NCBI RefSeq assembly: GCF_000829465.1
Contig: NZ_JXAL01000024.1
Location: forward strand, 124,001 to 188,000
Length of the DNA stretch: 64,000 nucleotides
Direction: 5' to 3'
Source: Cohnella kolymensis
GTDB lineage: Bacteria; Bacillota; Bacilli; Paenibacillales; Paenibacillaceae
In this document: piece after piece, positions 9,269 through 17,821 of the stretch
How positions within the stretch are numbered: the first letter of the stretch is position 1
How the letters are laid out: each line of letters starts with the position of its first letter
Notes under the pieces: model-generated
Seen by the model: only the letters and a program-made list of their open reading frames with translations
The model's database searches: none
What the model was told of the DNA's origin: nothing
Translations under genes and position numbers: made by a program

Positions 9269-10830
9269 TTTCCGTACCTATATTCTTTAGGTGTTTGCCC
9301 TGTCCGTTGTTTGAACTTGTTACCGAAATGCTGAAGATCGTGATAGCCAACCCGTTCTGCGATTTCATAAATTTTAAGGTTTGTTTCTCTCAAGTGCGTT
9401 TTGGCACGTTCAATTCGGAGGTCCGTCAAAAAATCCATGTAAGTGTGACCGGTTTCTTTTTTGAACAGCTGACTTAGCCATACAGGGTGGATTTCCAGTT
9501 GCTCGGCAATAAGCTGAAGCGATAGTTCCTCCGAATATCGAGTCGCGATGATCTTCATAGCTCGCTCGATCAATGCGTTTCCGATCTTTAAGGGCGGCAT
9601 CTCCGTGCTGAGCGCGATGAAGTATGCACTGACGACCGCTTCGTATTCTTGAATCGTTCTGCATTCGTCAAGCTTTTCCCAAACTCTCATAGGAATCTCT
9701 TGGATTTCTTCAGACCTTATTTCGCTTAACGCAAGATGAACTTGCGCCAAGTAGTTCATAATGTGCCGAATAATGTCTTCTCGCCCTTCAGTTCCGTCGA
9801 AGAGGAGGGTTTGACGGATAAAGCCGCTGACTCCCGTTTCAATTAACAGTTTTTCTTTCTCGCAGATGAAAGAAGACATCTCTGCCGGGGCCCAAGAGGA
9901 TTCAGTTGTGGCCATAATATGATGATGATCGGACATGGAGGAGAAACCGTTTTCATTAGAAAGCGAATGAATAACGAATGCCTTTAGAGCTTCGTGATAT
10001 GCGGCGCAAATATCTTCAAACACGACTCGCTTGGAGCTGACACCTAGAGCTAATTGTATTTTTTGATATGTTTTTACTTCATCGATGATACGGCGAGACA
10101 GTACATCGACCTCTAATTCCTTGGTCAATATAACCCACCGGTTTTTTGGATCTATGAATAGAATCGAAGAAGTATGATCCGTGATCAATTCTTGAACAAT
10201 ATTACCGATTGCAAACGTCTGCAATGAAGAATCTTGGCCAAGGGGCTTGCCGTCTGGGTAGCCTTTGGCGTCCAGTATGATCACACAATAAGATTCATTC
10301 GCAAGCCACTCCATTTCCCATAATGAAAGTCTCTGATATAGATGTTCCTCAAGCGGTGTACGCTTCAAGCAGAAATCAATCAAATAGCTGTCCCGCATCG
10401 TACGATTACCAATCTCAGCATAGGTTGTTTGCTGCTTGAATTGTATATCGTGTTTTCTTTCTTCTTGGATAAGAAGAAGCACCTTCTCCACTTTTTCAAT
10501 AAATTCTTCTGTACTGAATGGTTTTAATAAGTAATCGACTGCGCCGACCCGAATACTTCTTCTAGCATACTCAAAGTCATTGTAGCCGCTGACCACAATG
10601 ACTTTAGGTTGATAATCTATGGATTTTAGAGTTTCGATTAAATCCAGCCCGGTCATGCCGGGCAGCATAATATCGGTTACAATCAAATCCGGACGCTCTG
10701 CTGTTATGATTTCTAATGCTTTTTCTGCATGATTGGCAGTAGAGACGGTGAAGTCCAGGTTGATTGCCGTTACCGCATTATGCATACCCATTAATGAATC
10801 CGGCTCGTCTTCGATAAGAAGGAGTCGCAT
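9265..10830 (-). CDS. Response regulator with AraC-type DNA-binding domain, YesN-like
   Basis: 521 residues. The receiver domain (1-120) has acidic residues E7-D8, phosphoacceptor D53 (VTDIMLPG) and K103 (LLKPF). The C-terminal 100 residues are an AraC/XylS double helix-turn-helix (SLQLIAEQLEIHPVWLSQLF, then KIYEIAERVGYHDLQHFGNK). The middle is a poorly conserved linker. ATG at 10830 is preferred over a GTG three codons upstream, because AAGGGTGAT then lies at normal distance. The ribosome site overlaps the thymidine kinase stop codon, so translation may be coupled. The protein probably activates the sugar operon. Confidence 0.92.
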   Translation of the reverse strand: MRLLLIEDEPDSLMGMHNAVTAINLDFTVSTANHAEKALEIITAERPDLIVTDIMLPGMTGLDLIETLKSIDYQPKVIVVSGYNDFEYARRSIRVGAVDYLLKPFSTEEFIEKVEKVLLLIQEERKHDIQFKQQTTYAEIGNRTMRDSYLIDFCLKRTPLEEHLYQRLSLWEMEWLANESYCVIILDAKGYPDGKPLGQDSSLQTFAIGNIVQELITDHTSSILFIDPKNRWVILTKELEVDVLSRRIIDEVKTYQKIQLALGVSSKRVVFEDICAAYHEALKAFVIHSLSNENGFSSMSDHHHIMATTESSWAPAEMSSFICEKEKLLIETGVSGFIRQTLLFDGTEGREDIIRHIMNYLAQVHLALSEIRSEEIQEIPMRVWEKLDECRTIQEYEAVVSAYFIALSTEMPPLKIGNALIERAMKIIATRYSEELSLQLIAEQLEIHPVWLSQLFKKETGHTYMDFLTDLRIERAKTHLRETNLKIYEIAERVGYHDLQHFGNKFKQRTGQTPKEYRYGK

Positions 10831-10841
10831 TCCTATCACCC

Positions 10842-11432
10842 TTATTTCGACTTAAACGCATTATTGTAACACTTCCGGCAAACCGGCTTATAATCCTCGT
10901 TCCCGCCGATCAATATCTTCGGCCCCTCATTAACCGGCACACCGTTGCTGAACCGAATGACCATGGTCGCTTTGCGGTCGCAGTACCAGCAGATCGTTTT
11001 GATTTCTTCGATCTTGTCGGCTTGGATGAGCAGGTTGTAGCTGCCTTCGAACAGCTGGTTCTGGAAATCGTTCTTCAGTCCGAATGCCATAACCGGAATA
11101 TTCAACTCATCCACGATCTGCGTAAGTTGAATGACTTGCTCTTTGTTCAGGAACTGAGCCTCGTCCACCAGTACACAATATATGCGTTTAGGTTTCATGT
11201 CCGCTAGATGCTTATGTACGAGATCATACAGATTTGTTTTATCATCGACAGGAATGGAAGGACGGGATAGGCCCGCGCGAGACCCGACCTTGTTCGTTCC
11301 TGCTCTTGTATCAATAGACGGGGAAAAAATCAATACCGGCTTCCCCTGTTCCTCGTAGTTGTGAGCCACTTTAATGATTTCAAAAGATTTGCCGCTGTTC
11401 ATCGTGCCGTATTTGTAGTATAACTGTGCCAA
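10842..11432 (-). CDS. tdk: Thymidine kinase
   Basis: 196 residues from a TTG start at 11432 with GGAGGGT 7 nt upstream; the protein then begins [16 protein letters not shown], as in close homologues. The Walker A motif is [15 protein letters not shown] holds the catalytic acid. Two cysteine pairs (CWYC and CRKC) form the zinc-binding lasso region. It phosphorylates thymidine in the salvage pathway. Its stop is only 11 nt before the response-regulator start on the same strand. That is an unusual partner and may indicate read-through. Confidence 0.92.
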   Translation of the reverse strand: MAQLYYKYGTMNSGKSFEIIKVAHNYEEQGKPVLIFSPSIDTRAGTNKVGSRAGLSRPSIPVDDKTNLYDLVHKHLADMKPKRIYCVLVDEAQFLNKEQVIQLTQIVDELNIPVMAFGLKNDFQNQLFEGSYNLLIQADKIEEIKTICWYCDRKATMVIRFSNGVPVNEGPKILIGGNEDYKPVCRKCYNNAFKSK

Positions 11433-11552
11433 TTTCGATACCCTCCACCTGATGCTGTTAGCACTCATTATACATGACAAAATGAGTCAATTGAATACAG
11501 GCTGTCCCATCAATTCGACAACATTAATTTTTCGGAGCATTCTGGAGCTTTC

Positions 11553-12017
11553 TTATTGCACCTGCGCGGCTACGGCTCTTTTTTGCGCCATTATGTATCC
11601 GGTGTGCAGGCCTTCATGGCCGATCGTTAAAATGAGCAGTTCATCAAGCCGGGTCACGCCTCTGAACGGAGTAACCAAAGGCTCCGCCAAGCGTCCTTGC
11701 AGACGCTGCTGCAGCCTGCGAGGTTGTTCCTTCAACAGTTCGAATAATGTCGGCAGATCCGGCGGGGCGCTTTGCCAATCGGAGGGTTTGGTGTCTTTCA
11801 TAAAAAAGCCCATTAAATTCGCATCCAGATCCGGCTGTTCTCTGATTAATTCGAAGGCAAGTCTCTCTTGAATGGTGAGGATATGACCCAGATTCCAGCG
11901 GATGCTGTTGTTGAATCCTTTCGGCACGATGTCCGCATGCTGCTCAGACACTGGCGAAACCACGTCCAAAGTACGCTTTCTGCTAAACTCGATTTGATTG
12001 AAAATGATAGATTCCAT
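11553..12017 (-). CDS. DinB-family putative metal-dependent protein
   Basis: 154 residues. The start at 12017 (MESIIFNQIEFSRKRTLD) has GAAGGGGTG upstream; a GTG six codons earlier is possible. The sequence is a four-helix DinB/YfiT-type bundle with histidines in NLGHIL, near residue 48, and in the C-terminal GHEGLHTGYI, matching the three-histidine metal site of the superfamily. Members act as thiol-dependent transferases or have unknown roles. It is divergent from the methyltransferase at 12127. Confidence 0.75.
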   Translation of the reverse strand: MESIIFNQIEFSRKRTLDVVSPVSEQHADIVPKGFNNSIRWNLGHILTIQERLAFELIREQPDLDANLMGFFMKDTKPSDWQSAPPDLPTLFELLKEQPRRLQQRLQGRLAEPLVTPFRGVTRLDELLILTIGHEGLHTGYIMAQKRAVAAQVQ

Positions 12018-12126
12018 TCTCCGACACCCCTTCACCGTTCTCAGTTAATCGTTTCCATTGTATTTTACAGATAATGGACATAAAGTAGAATAGGAAAAAT
12101 CACTTTTCGAAGGAGGTGAAAGCCTG

Positions 12127-12946
12127 GTGAGCGATATTATAGATTACTATTCACGCTTTGACGAATGGGGAAGATTAAGCCGGGAGCCGCTTGAATTCAC
12201 AGTGAACTGGCATTACATCACAACTCACTTGCCACCCAATGGTGCGATCTTGGACAACGGCGCAGGACCAGGTAAATACTCGATGGAATTAGCCAAACAT
12301 GGATATCGAGTAACGCTAACCGACTTAACTCCTAATCTAGTCGAGATCGCCAAAAAAAAAATCCATCGAACTGAATCTATCGGAATGCTTTGACGGATTT
12401 CATGTGTTAAACGCTGCAAATTTATCTGATTTACCAGATGAAAAATTCGATGCTGCGTTGATGCTGGGACCTCTCTATCATTTACTACAAGAAGAAGAGA
12501 GAAAAGCCGCGGTGCAGGAACTTTATCGTGTCACCAAACGCGAGGGTGTCGTTTATGTGGCTTTTCGAAGCCGAATCAACATGATTATGACGTCGCTGCA
12601 ACACCCTAAGCAATGGCGGCCGCATGACAATCTGAACGCAATCGACGAGTTTTCACGAACAGGTATATTCAACCATAGCGACAAAGGAAGGTATACAGGC
12701 GCGTATTTTTTTGATGTGGATGAAATAGAGCCTTTTATGGAAAGTCACGGATTCGCAACGATCGATTTGATCGGGTCCACGAACATAGGAGTTTCACTTT
12801 CGGAAGAACAGAAACAATATTGGGAGCAGCAGGGTGAGGAAGAATATAAAAAGTTGACTGAGTTACTGATCAGAACAGCGAAGGACAAATCCGTTCTCGG
12901 TATGTCCTCACATTTAATGTATATAGGCAAAAAGAAATCATTATGA
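12127..12946 (+). pseudogene. Class I SAM-dependent methyltransferase, frameshifted at an A10 tract
   Basis: A GTG start follows AAGGAGGTG. The first 77 or so codons contain the SAM-binding motif ILDNGAGPGKYSMELA and the acidic end of strand 2 (VTLTDLTP). Reading then runs into ten A (12352-12361) and stops 14 codons later. With nine A the frame continues as IELNLSECFDGFHVLNAANL, then FDAALMLGPLYHLL, to the stop at 12946. The whole would be 272 residues, a normal length for a ubiE/YcgJ-like methyltransferase. The substrate is unknown. The extra A may be a sequencing error or may be bridged by transcriptional slippage. Confidence 0.8.
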
Positions 12947-12950
12947 AATA

Positions 12951-12976
12951 GGCTCTGTTAAACTTTGTTGTTGATT
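12951..12976 (+). repeat. Cassette A left terminal inverted repeat
   Basis: Begins GGCTCTGTTAAACTTTG. It is identical over all 26 bases to 27599-27624 and is preceded by the target duplicate ATGAAATA, which includes the TGA stop of the methyltransferase. Confidence 0.88.
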
Positions 12977-13071
12977 TTCTTATTGAAGTAACGGGCAGTT
13001 TAGTGTAATAAGGAGACGGGAATTATGTAAAAGGCGAGCGATTAAATCTTTGAAAGAAGTGACTTTAAAAC

Positions 13072-13299
13072 ATGGATTTATCATCCCGTGTCATCTTAAG
13101 CATTGTTGCAACGTTCATTTGCCTAATAGTCATAATTCAATTGTATTTGTTTAGGAAGGAATTCAAAAAAGAGCTTTCTAAAGGACGGAGTATGTCAGAC
13201 AATTTTGTAGGAAAATGGGGAAAACACTTAACGACAATGCTTGTTTTGACTGTCTTGGCTACCATTTTATCTTTAATCGTAATTATTTTGTTACGCTAA
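13072..13299 (+). CDS. Small two-helix membrane protein (passenger of cassette A)
   Basis: 75 residues, predicted helix-loop-helix in the membrane: a hydrophobic segment at about residues 7-27, a basic loop (FRKEFKKELSKGR), and a second hydrophobic segment at about 54-74 ending IVIILLR. The ribosome site is weak (GAAAGAAGTG). It is the only gene in the 431-bp cassette and is followed by its own terminator, so it is the likely cargo. No family is recognised. Such small proteins may be toxins, modulators of membrane enzymes, or neutral. Confidence 0.6.
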   Translation: MDLSSRVILSIVATFICLIVIIQLYLFRKEFKKELSKGRSMSDNFVGKWGKHLTTMLVLTVLATILSLIVIILLR

Positions 13300-13319
13300 C
13301 GGATACGCTAGTTTAATTA

Positions 13320-13349
13320 GCCGCCCTCTCAGATGGCGGCTTTCTTTTT
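13320..13349 (+). terminator. Terminator inside cassette A
   Basis: GCCGCC (13320-13325) pairs with GGCGGC (13335-13340) and is followed by TTTCTTTTTG. It ends the small membrane-protein transcript before the right inverted repeat. Confidence 0.85.
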
Positions 13350-13355
13350 GTCAAA

Positions 13356-13381
13356 TATCAACATTAAGATTTAACATAGCC
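13356..13381 (-). repeat. Cassette A right terminal inverted repeat
   Basis: Read on the minus strand it begins GGCTATGTTAAATC and matches the left end at 20 of 26 positions. The second copy of the 8-bp duplicate ATGAAATA follows at 13382-13389. Confidence 0.85.
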
Positions 13382-13386
13382 ATGAA

Positions 13387-13430
13387 ATAAAAAAGCAGAG
13401 TGCATACTGTTGCCGGTGCGCACTCCGCTT
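13387..13430 (-). terminator. Terminator after glcF
   Basis: Minus-strand stem AAGCGGAGTGC / GCACTCTGCTT followed by TTTTTATTTCAT, just after the glcF stop. Its T-rich tail is the 8-bp target used by cassette A. Confidence 0.8.
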
Positions 13431-13437
13431 AGCCTGG

Positions 13438-14781
13438 TTACTTCTGCTTTTTCATTCGTTCATAGAGAAAGTCCACCACGTGCACAGCCTGCATTTGTCC
13501 GGACTGACCATGCTGCTCGATCCCATGCTTCATCTGCAATAAACAACCGGGATTGCTGGTCAGCAAATAATGGGTATCAGTGGCGTTTGCGTTTTCCATC
13601 TTGTGCTCGAGTAACTGCCCTGCCATCTCCGGACGCGTCAGATTGTAGATTCCAGCCGAGCCGCAGCAGCGGTCCGCTTCCTTCATCTCCACAAACTCGA
13701 CGCCATTAACTTGACTCATCAGCTGACGCGGAGCATTGGAAGAACGCATAACGTTGCGCAAATGACACGAATCTTGATACGTAATACGCAGCGGGAGGGC
13801 TGAGCTTTCCGCGAAGCTTGGAACTCTTCCGTGGCTCACCAACAAATCGCTCACATCAATGACGCGCTTGGCAAACCACTTCGCATCCTGCTCCCATTCG
13901 GCATCCTCATGCAGCAGATGATCGTATTCCGTTAAGATCGCCCCGCAGCCGCCCGCATTCGAAACGATATAATCCACACCGGCTTCCTTGAACACTCGAA
14001 TGTTTCTGCGTGCAAGCGACCTGGCTCCTTCGGCTTCCCCGCTATGCGCATGAAGCGCTCCACAGCAGTTTTGCGTCTCGGGTATAACCACTTCGAAACC
14101 GGCTTCGGTCAGCAATTCCACCGTATGAATGTTGGTGTCCGTGAACAGCACATCCATGATGCAGCCCCGAAAAAGGCCGACCGTTGCGATTTTCTCACCT
14201 TTTGCGGCATGACGACTGCCAATCTGCTCAACCACCCCGCGGGATGAAGCGTCCGGAAGAATCTTCTCCATTTCCCTCATATACTTCGGAAAAAGCTTCA
14301 TTATGCCAGCGCCGCGAACGACTTTTCTTAACCCTGACTTTTGATAGAATCGCAAGCTGCGGCCGATCCACTGCATCCGATTCTGGTGGGGAAACGTGAA
14401 GTTAAACGCCGCTCGCCGGCTAAGCTTCACCCACCAACGGTGGTTGACCGTATGATCCTCAATCGCATCCCGCGCCTGCTCGATCAGTTGGCCGTATTTG
14501 ACATCTGCCGGACATACCGGTTCGCAGGCCCGGCACCCCAGACAATTATGCATCTGCTCCTCGAACGCTTGATCCGGCGCAAGAATACCGTCCACTGCCG
14601 CTTTCATTAAGGCAATCCGGCCGCGCGGCGATTCCGCCTCAAATCCCGTTTCCCGGAACGTCGGACAAGCCGGAAGGCAAAACCCGCATCGCATGCAGTT
14701 GGTCAGTTGATCTTCATCCAGACGAAGACGCAGCTTCTGGGCGAGCGGATTAAGTGTCGTTTGTGTGAGAGGCTCAGCCAC
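13438..14781 (-). CDS. glcF: Glycolate oxidase iron-sulfur subunit
   Basis: 447 residues. Two [4Fe-4S] ferredoxin motifs lie near the N-terminus (CMRCGFCLPACP and CLGCRACEPVCP). Two cysteine-rich CCG domains follow, with NCCGALHAHSG and RCCGSAGIYN as markers. It takes electrons from the flavin subunit GlcD and passes them to the respiratory chain during oxidation of glycolate (or another 2-hydroxyacid such as lactate) to the 2-oxoacid. The start is a GTG at 14781 that overlaps the glcD stop by 8 nt. Bacterial enzymes often have a third subunit GlcE, which is not seen here; two-subunit forms are common in Firmicutes. Confidence 0.93.
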   Translation of the reverse strand: MAEPLTQTTLNPLAQKLRLRLDEDQLTNCMRCGFCLPACPTFRETGFEAESPRGRIALMKAAVDGILAPDQAFEEQMHNCLGCRACEPVCPADVKYGQLIEQARDAIEDHTVNHRWWVKLSRRAAFNFTFPHQNRMQWIGRSLRFYQKSGLRKVVRGAGIMKLFPKYMREMEKILPDASSRGVVEQIGSRHAAKGEKIATVGLFRGCIMDVLFTDTNIHTVELLTEAGFEVVIPETQNCCGALHAHSGEAEGARSLARRNIRVFKEAGVDYIVSNAGGCGAILTEYDHLLHEDAEWEQDAKWFAKRVIDVSDLLVSHGRVPSFAESSALPLRITYQDSCHLRNVMRSSNAPRQLMSQVNGVEFVEMKEADRCCGSAGIYNLTRPEMAGQLLEHKMENANATDTHYLLTSNPGCLLQMKHGIEQHGQSGQMQAVHVVDFLYERMKKQK

Positions 14782-16189
14782 GGTTGATTACCACCCTTTT
14801 GCGCGATTCTTTGGCAAAAACTTTCCCCGGATTCAGCAGATTCAGAGGATCGAAAGCTTGCTTAATGGACTTCATCACTTCAATGCCGACGCTTCCTACC
14901 TTCCATTCGAGAAAAGGAGACTTCACAAGTCCGACGCCATGCTCACCGGTAATGGTGCCGCCAAGCCGGATGGCCGCTTCGAAAATCTCTTCGAACGCGG
15001 CTTCCACGCGATGAATCTCTTCGGCATCCCGGGCATCGGTGGTGGCCGTAGGATGAAGGTTGCCGTCTCCGGCGTGGCCGAAAGTACAGATCTGCACCCG
15101 ATGCTTCTGCGCAATCCTGTTTATTTCCAACACCATGTCGGCAATTTTGGAGCGGGGCACGGTGGCATCTTCCAGGATCGTCGTTGGCCGCAGTCTGGCA
15201 AGAGCGGTAAAAGCGCTGCGGCGAGCGGTCAGAAGTTTCAGCGCCTCCTCCTGACTTTCCGCAATACTCACCCTCTCGGCATTCTCCGCACGGCAAATCG
15301 CTTCGATGCTCGCGATGTCCCGTTCAACACTCTCTACTTCTCCATCCTGCTCGATTAACAGAATTGCTTCCATGTCGAGCGGCAAGCCTAATTTTGCAAA
15401 ATCGTCTACGACCCGAATGGTAGAGTTATCGAGAAACTCAAGCGTTGCCGGGATGATTCGCTGTTCAATGATCTTCGAAACCGTCCGCGCCGCACCATAC
15501 AAATCTTTGTACATGGCAAGCATCGTTTTCTTATACTTAGGAGGCGGGACCAGCTTTAATGTCGCCTCCGTAATGATCGCCAGCGTTCCTTCCGAGCCGA
15601 CCAGCAGCTTGGTCAGATCGTAACCCGCGACATCTTTCATCGATTTGCCGCCTGTGCGCAGAATGTCGCCGTTAGCGAGCACCGCTTCCAGACCGATCAC
15701 ATAGTCCTTGGTCGTGCCGTACTTCAAGCCGCGCAATCCGCCGGAACATTCCGCAATATTGCCGCCGATCGTGGACACCGCCATGCTGCTTGGGTCCGGC
15801 GGATAGAACAGTCCAAGCCCTTCAACGTATGTAATAAACTCTTTCGTATTTAGGCCGGGCTGCACGGTCGCAGTGAGATTATCCAAATCCACTTCAAGAA
15901 TCCGACTCATCCGGTGCATGACCATCACGACGCCGCCTTGTACAGGTACGGTGCCGCCGGACAAATTCGTTCCGGAACCCCGCCCTATTACGGGGATACG
16001 GTAACGGTGAAGCACCTTCATGATATCCGACACCTGATTCGTATTTTCCGGATAGATGACTGCATCGGGTAACGCTTGGAGCATCGGGGTGCCATCATAG
16101 GAGTGTGTAACTAACGATTCAGGGTCGTCTTTGAACAACTTATCGCCCACAATAGCTTTCAGCTCGAGTCTAGCTTCCTCTTGAAGCAA
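14774..16189 (-). CDS. glcD: Glycolate oxidase FAD-binding subunit
   Basis: 471 residues from a TTG at 16189 with GAGGTG at good spacing; a GTG three codons upstream overlaps that ribosome site. The FAD_binding_4 domain carries VIGRGSGTNLSGG, and the C-terminal FAD oxidase domain carries CTFGHAGDGNLHP and GTITGEHGVGL, the signature of GlcD/D-lactate dehydrogenase flavoproteins. It oxidises a 2-hydroxyacid and feeds electrons to GlcF, encoded downstream with an 8-nt overlap. A FadR-type regulator is encoded divergently, as is usual for glc and lld operons. Confidence 0.93.
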   Translation of the reverse strand: MLQEEARLELKAIVGDKLFKDDPESLVTHSYDGTPMLQALPDAVIYPENTNQVSDIMKVLHRYRIPVIGRGSGTNLSGGTVPVQGGVVMVMHRMSRILEVDLDNLTATVQPGLNTKEFITYVEGLGLFYPPDPSSMAVSTIGGNIAECSGGLRGLKYGTTKDYVIGLEAVLANGDILRTGGKSMKDVAGYDLTKLLVGSEGTLAIITEATLKLVPPPKYKKTMLAMYKDLYGAARTVSKIIEQRIIPATLEFLDNSTIRVVDDFAKLGLPLDMEAILLIEQDGEVESVERDIASIEAICRAENAERVSIAESQEEALKLLTARRSAFTALARLRPTTILEDATVPRSKIADMVLEINRIAQKHRVQICTFGHAGDGNLHPTATTDARDAEEIHRVEAAFEEIFEAAIRLGGTITGEHGVGLVKSPFLEWKVGSVGIEVMKSIKQAFDPLNLLNPGKVFAKESRKRVVINRG

Positions 16190-16230
16190 TTTGCACACCT
16201 CATTTGCTATAATCGCAATATATTAATCAG

Positions 16231-16243
16231 GTCATCTGATGAC
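16231..16243. promoter_or_regulatory. Candidate operator between glcD and its regulator
   Basis: The perfect inverted repeat GTCATCTGATGAC lies midway between the divergent starts. Its size and position fit a FadR/GlcC-family operator controlling both genes. Confidence 0.5.
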
Positions 16244-16313
16244 TTTTGTTAACTTTTAGTATACTCTGATATGTAAATGGAGCAAAGTGGAAATTTTGAA
16301 GGATGTGACTAGA

Positions 16314-17069
16314 GTGAGCACAGCAAGTGATCGCCCGTTGAAGCAGCATGAATGGGTATTGAATGATCTGAGCAAACAGTTGGAGGAAGGCAAGCTTGCG
16401 CCCGGAGACCGCCTCGCATCGGTTGTCGATTTGGCCGCGCAATACGGCGTTGGGAGGTCTACGATTCGTGAAGCTTTAAGCGCTCTAAAAGCAATGGGGA
16501 AGCTGGATGTCAGACAAGGCGGAGGAACGTTCGTGAAGCCGGTAATTACAGGTTCTGAGCCTGGTTCGCAGCCTTTGCATCCGGCATTGTCGGACCCCGA
16601 ATCCTGGGTGCACCGCGCAGCTTCGATCCGTCATATTCTCGAAGTGAGGCGTGTGCTGGAGACGGGGTGCGCATCTCTCGCCGCCCAGAACCGGACGGAT
16701 ATGGATCTTTCCTCGATGGCGGAAACACTGCACAGCATGGAGAAAAATTTGGGCGACGAGTCGTTTAACGAGCAGGCGGATATCTTTTTCCATCAACAGA
16801 TTGCTGCTGCGACGCACAATCCCGTGCTGAACGACCTGATGGGCACACTCTCGCAAAAGCTGCATGGCAGTATGAAAGATATGCGAGCATTGTGGATTTA
16901 TGCGGAACGGTCTTCGACGGAGCGGCTTCTGCAGGAGCATTATGCGATATACCAGGCGATTGCAAACCGGAAGCCGTCTGAAGCGGCTGTCCGGATGGAG
17001 ACGCATATCACCAAAGTTGAACAGGTGCTCGAAGAGAAAGCCTCGGATCACACTCAGCCTCCTTCCTAA
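16314..17069 (+). CDS. FadR-type GntR family regulator of glycolate/lactate oxidation
   Basis: 251 residues. GTG at 16314 is favoured by AAGGATGTG; another GTG nine codons upstream is possible. The N-terminal winged helix is clear (LAPGDRLASVVDLAAQYGVG, RSTIREALSALKAMG, then RQGGGTFV). The C-terminal FCD domain (about residues 95-225) contains the acidic and histidine residues that bind metal in this subfamily (FFHQQIAAATHNPVL, YAIYQAI). It is divergent from glcDF and probably senses glycolate or lactate. Its 3' end overlaps the convergent DeoR gene by 4 nt. Confidence 0.85.
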   Translation: MSTASDRPLKQHEWVLNDLSKQLEEGKLAPGDRLASVVDLAAQYGVGRSTIREALSALKAMGKLDVRQGGGTFVKPVITGSEPGSQPLHPALSDPESWVHRAASIRHILEVRRVLETGCASLAAQNRTDMDLSSMAETLHSMEKNLGDESFNEQADIFFHQQIAAATHNPVLNDLMGTLSQKLHGSMKDMRALWIYAERSSTERLLQEHYAIYQAIANRKPSEAAVRMETHITKVEQVLEEKASDHTQPPS

Positions 17070-17821
17070 CCGAGTAGGATCTCTACGCCGGCTTTTTTTA
17101 ATGCGCGAAGCAATGCGGGGTCCGGCTTTTCATCCGCAATGATTCTATGCACACTGGCGAGGGATGCGAAAGAGACGAGCACCTTCTCTCCAAACTTCGT
17201 GTGATCCAGCACCACATTGACTTCGGCGGACTGTTTCATGGCGATTTTCTTGATCTCCGCTTCATACACATTGGAGTTGCTGAATCCATGCGCTTCGTTC
17301 ACACCCGTCGCTCCGAGGAAGATCCGGTCGAAGGCCATGCCCGAGAGCATTTCTGCAGCAATCGGTCCCACCAAAGAGGACGTCGTCTCCAGAATCATGC
17401 CGCCGGTTACCAGGGTGGGGATTTTCTTGCTCATAAGCTCGACCGCTGTATTGAGCGCATTGGTCACGACGGTCACATCCGAACCCGGCTTTAAGTAACG
17501 CGCCACCTGAAAAGTGGTCGTGCCCCCGTCAAGAAAGATCGATTCCCCAGGCCGAATCAGCTCCGCAGCCTTTTTGCCGATGCGTATTTTCTCTTCCGTC
17601 ATGACACCCGTTCGCTCATGGATGGCAATATCTTTGCCGATCAGGATGGCGCCGCCGAAAGTCCGTTTGGCGATGCCTGCGGATTCAAGCTTCTCCAGAT
17701 CGCGGCGGATCGTCATTTCGGTCACAGATAACGTTTCCTTCAACTCCGCTACCTTCACTTCGCCGTCCGTGTTCAACATCTCAAGAATCTGTTGCTGCCT
17801 CTCATTCAATAATGCGCTCAT
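17066..17821 (-). CDS. DeoR family transcriptional regulator
   Basis: 251 residues. The ATG at 17821 shares a base with the upstream stop (TGATG), with GGGAGGAAC as ribosome site inside the kinase gene. The N-terminal HTH (VAELKETLSVTEMTIRRDLE, KLE, then RTFGGAI) is the DeoR signature. The C-terminal sensor domain has FLDGGTTTFQVARYL and VTNALNTAVEL, the phosphosugar-binding ISOCOT fold. It is the last gene of the aldolase operon and probably represses it until a sugar phosphate accumulates. Confidence 0.88.
   Translation of the reverse strand: MSALLNERQQQILEMLNTDGEVKVAELKETLSVTEMTIRRDLEKLESAGIAKRTFGGAILIGKDIAIHERTGVMTEEKIRIGKKAAELIRPGESIFLDGGTTTFQVARYLKPGSDVTVVTNALNTAVELMSKKIPTLVTGGMILETTSSLVGPIAAEMLSGMAFDRIFLGATGVNEAHGFSNSNVYEAEIKKIAMKQSAEVNVVLDHTKFGEKVLVSFASLASVHRIIADEKPDPALLRALKKAGVEILLG

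Larger units (their letters stand above)
12951..13381. mobile_element. 431-bp transposase-less inverted-repeat cassette A
   Basis: Ends are 26-bp inverted repeats (12951-12976 and 13356-13381), identical at 20 positions, both starting GGCT.TGTTAA. The element is flanked by a perfect 8-bp direct repeat ATGAAATA (12943-12950 and 13382-13389), the mark of transposition. Inside are one small membrane-protein gene and its terminator; no transposase fits. The left end is identical over 26 bp to that of the larger cassette at 27599-29364. The 8-bp duplication and GGC ends recall the IS1595 and ISL3 families, but the assignment is open. Confidence 0.85.

Noticed and set aside
12951..13381. Degenerate insertion sequence with lost transposase
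   Set aside because: Only 431 bp with a complete small gene and terminator; no trace of transposase codons.
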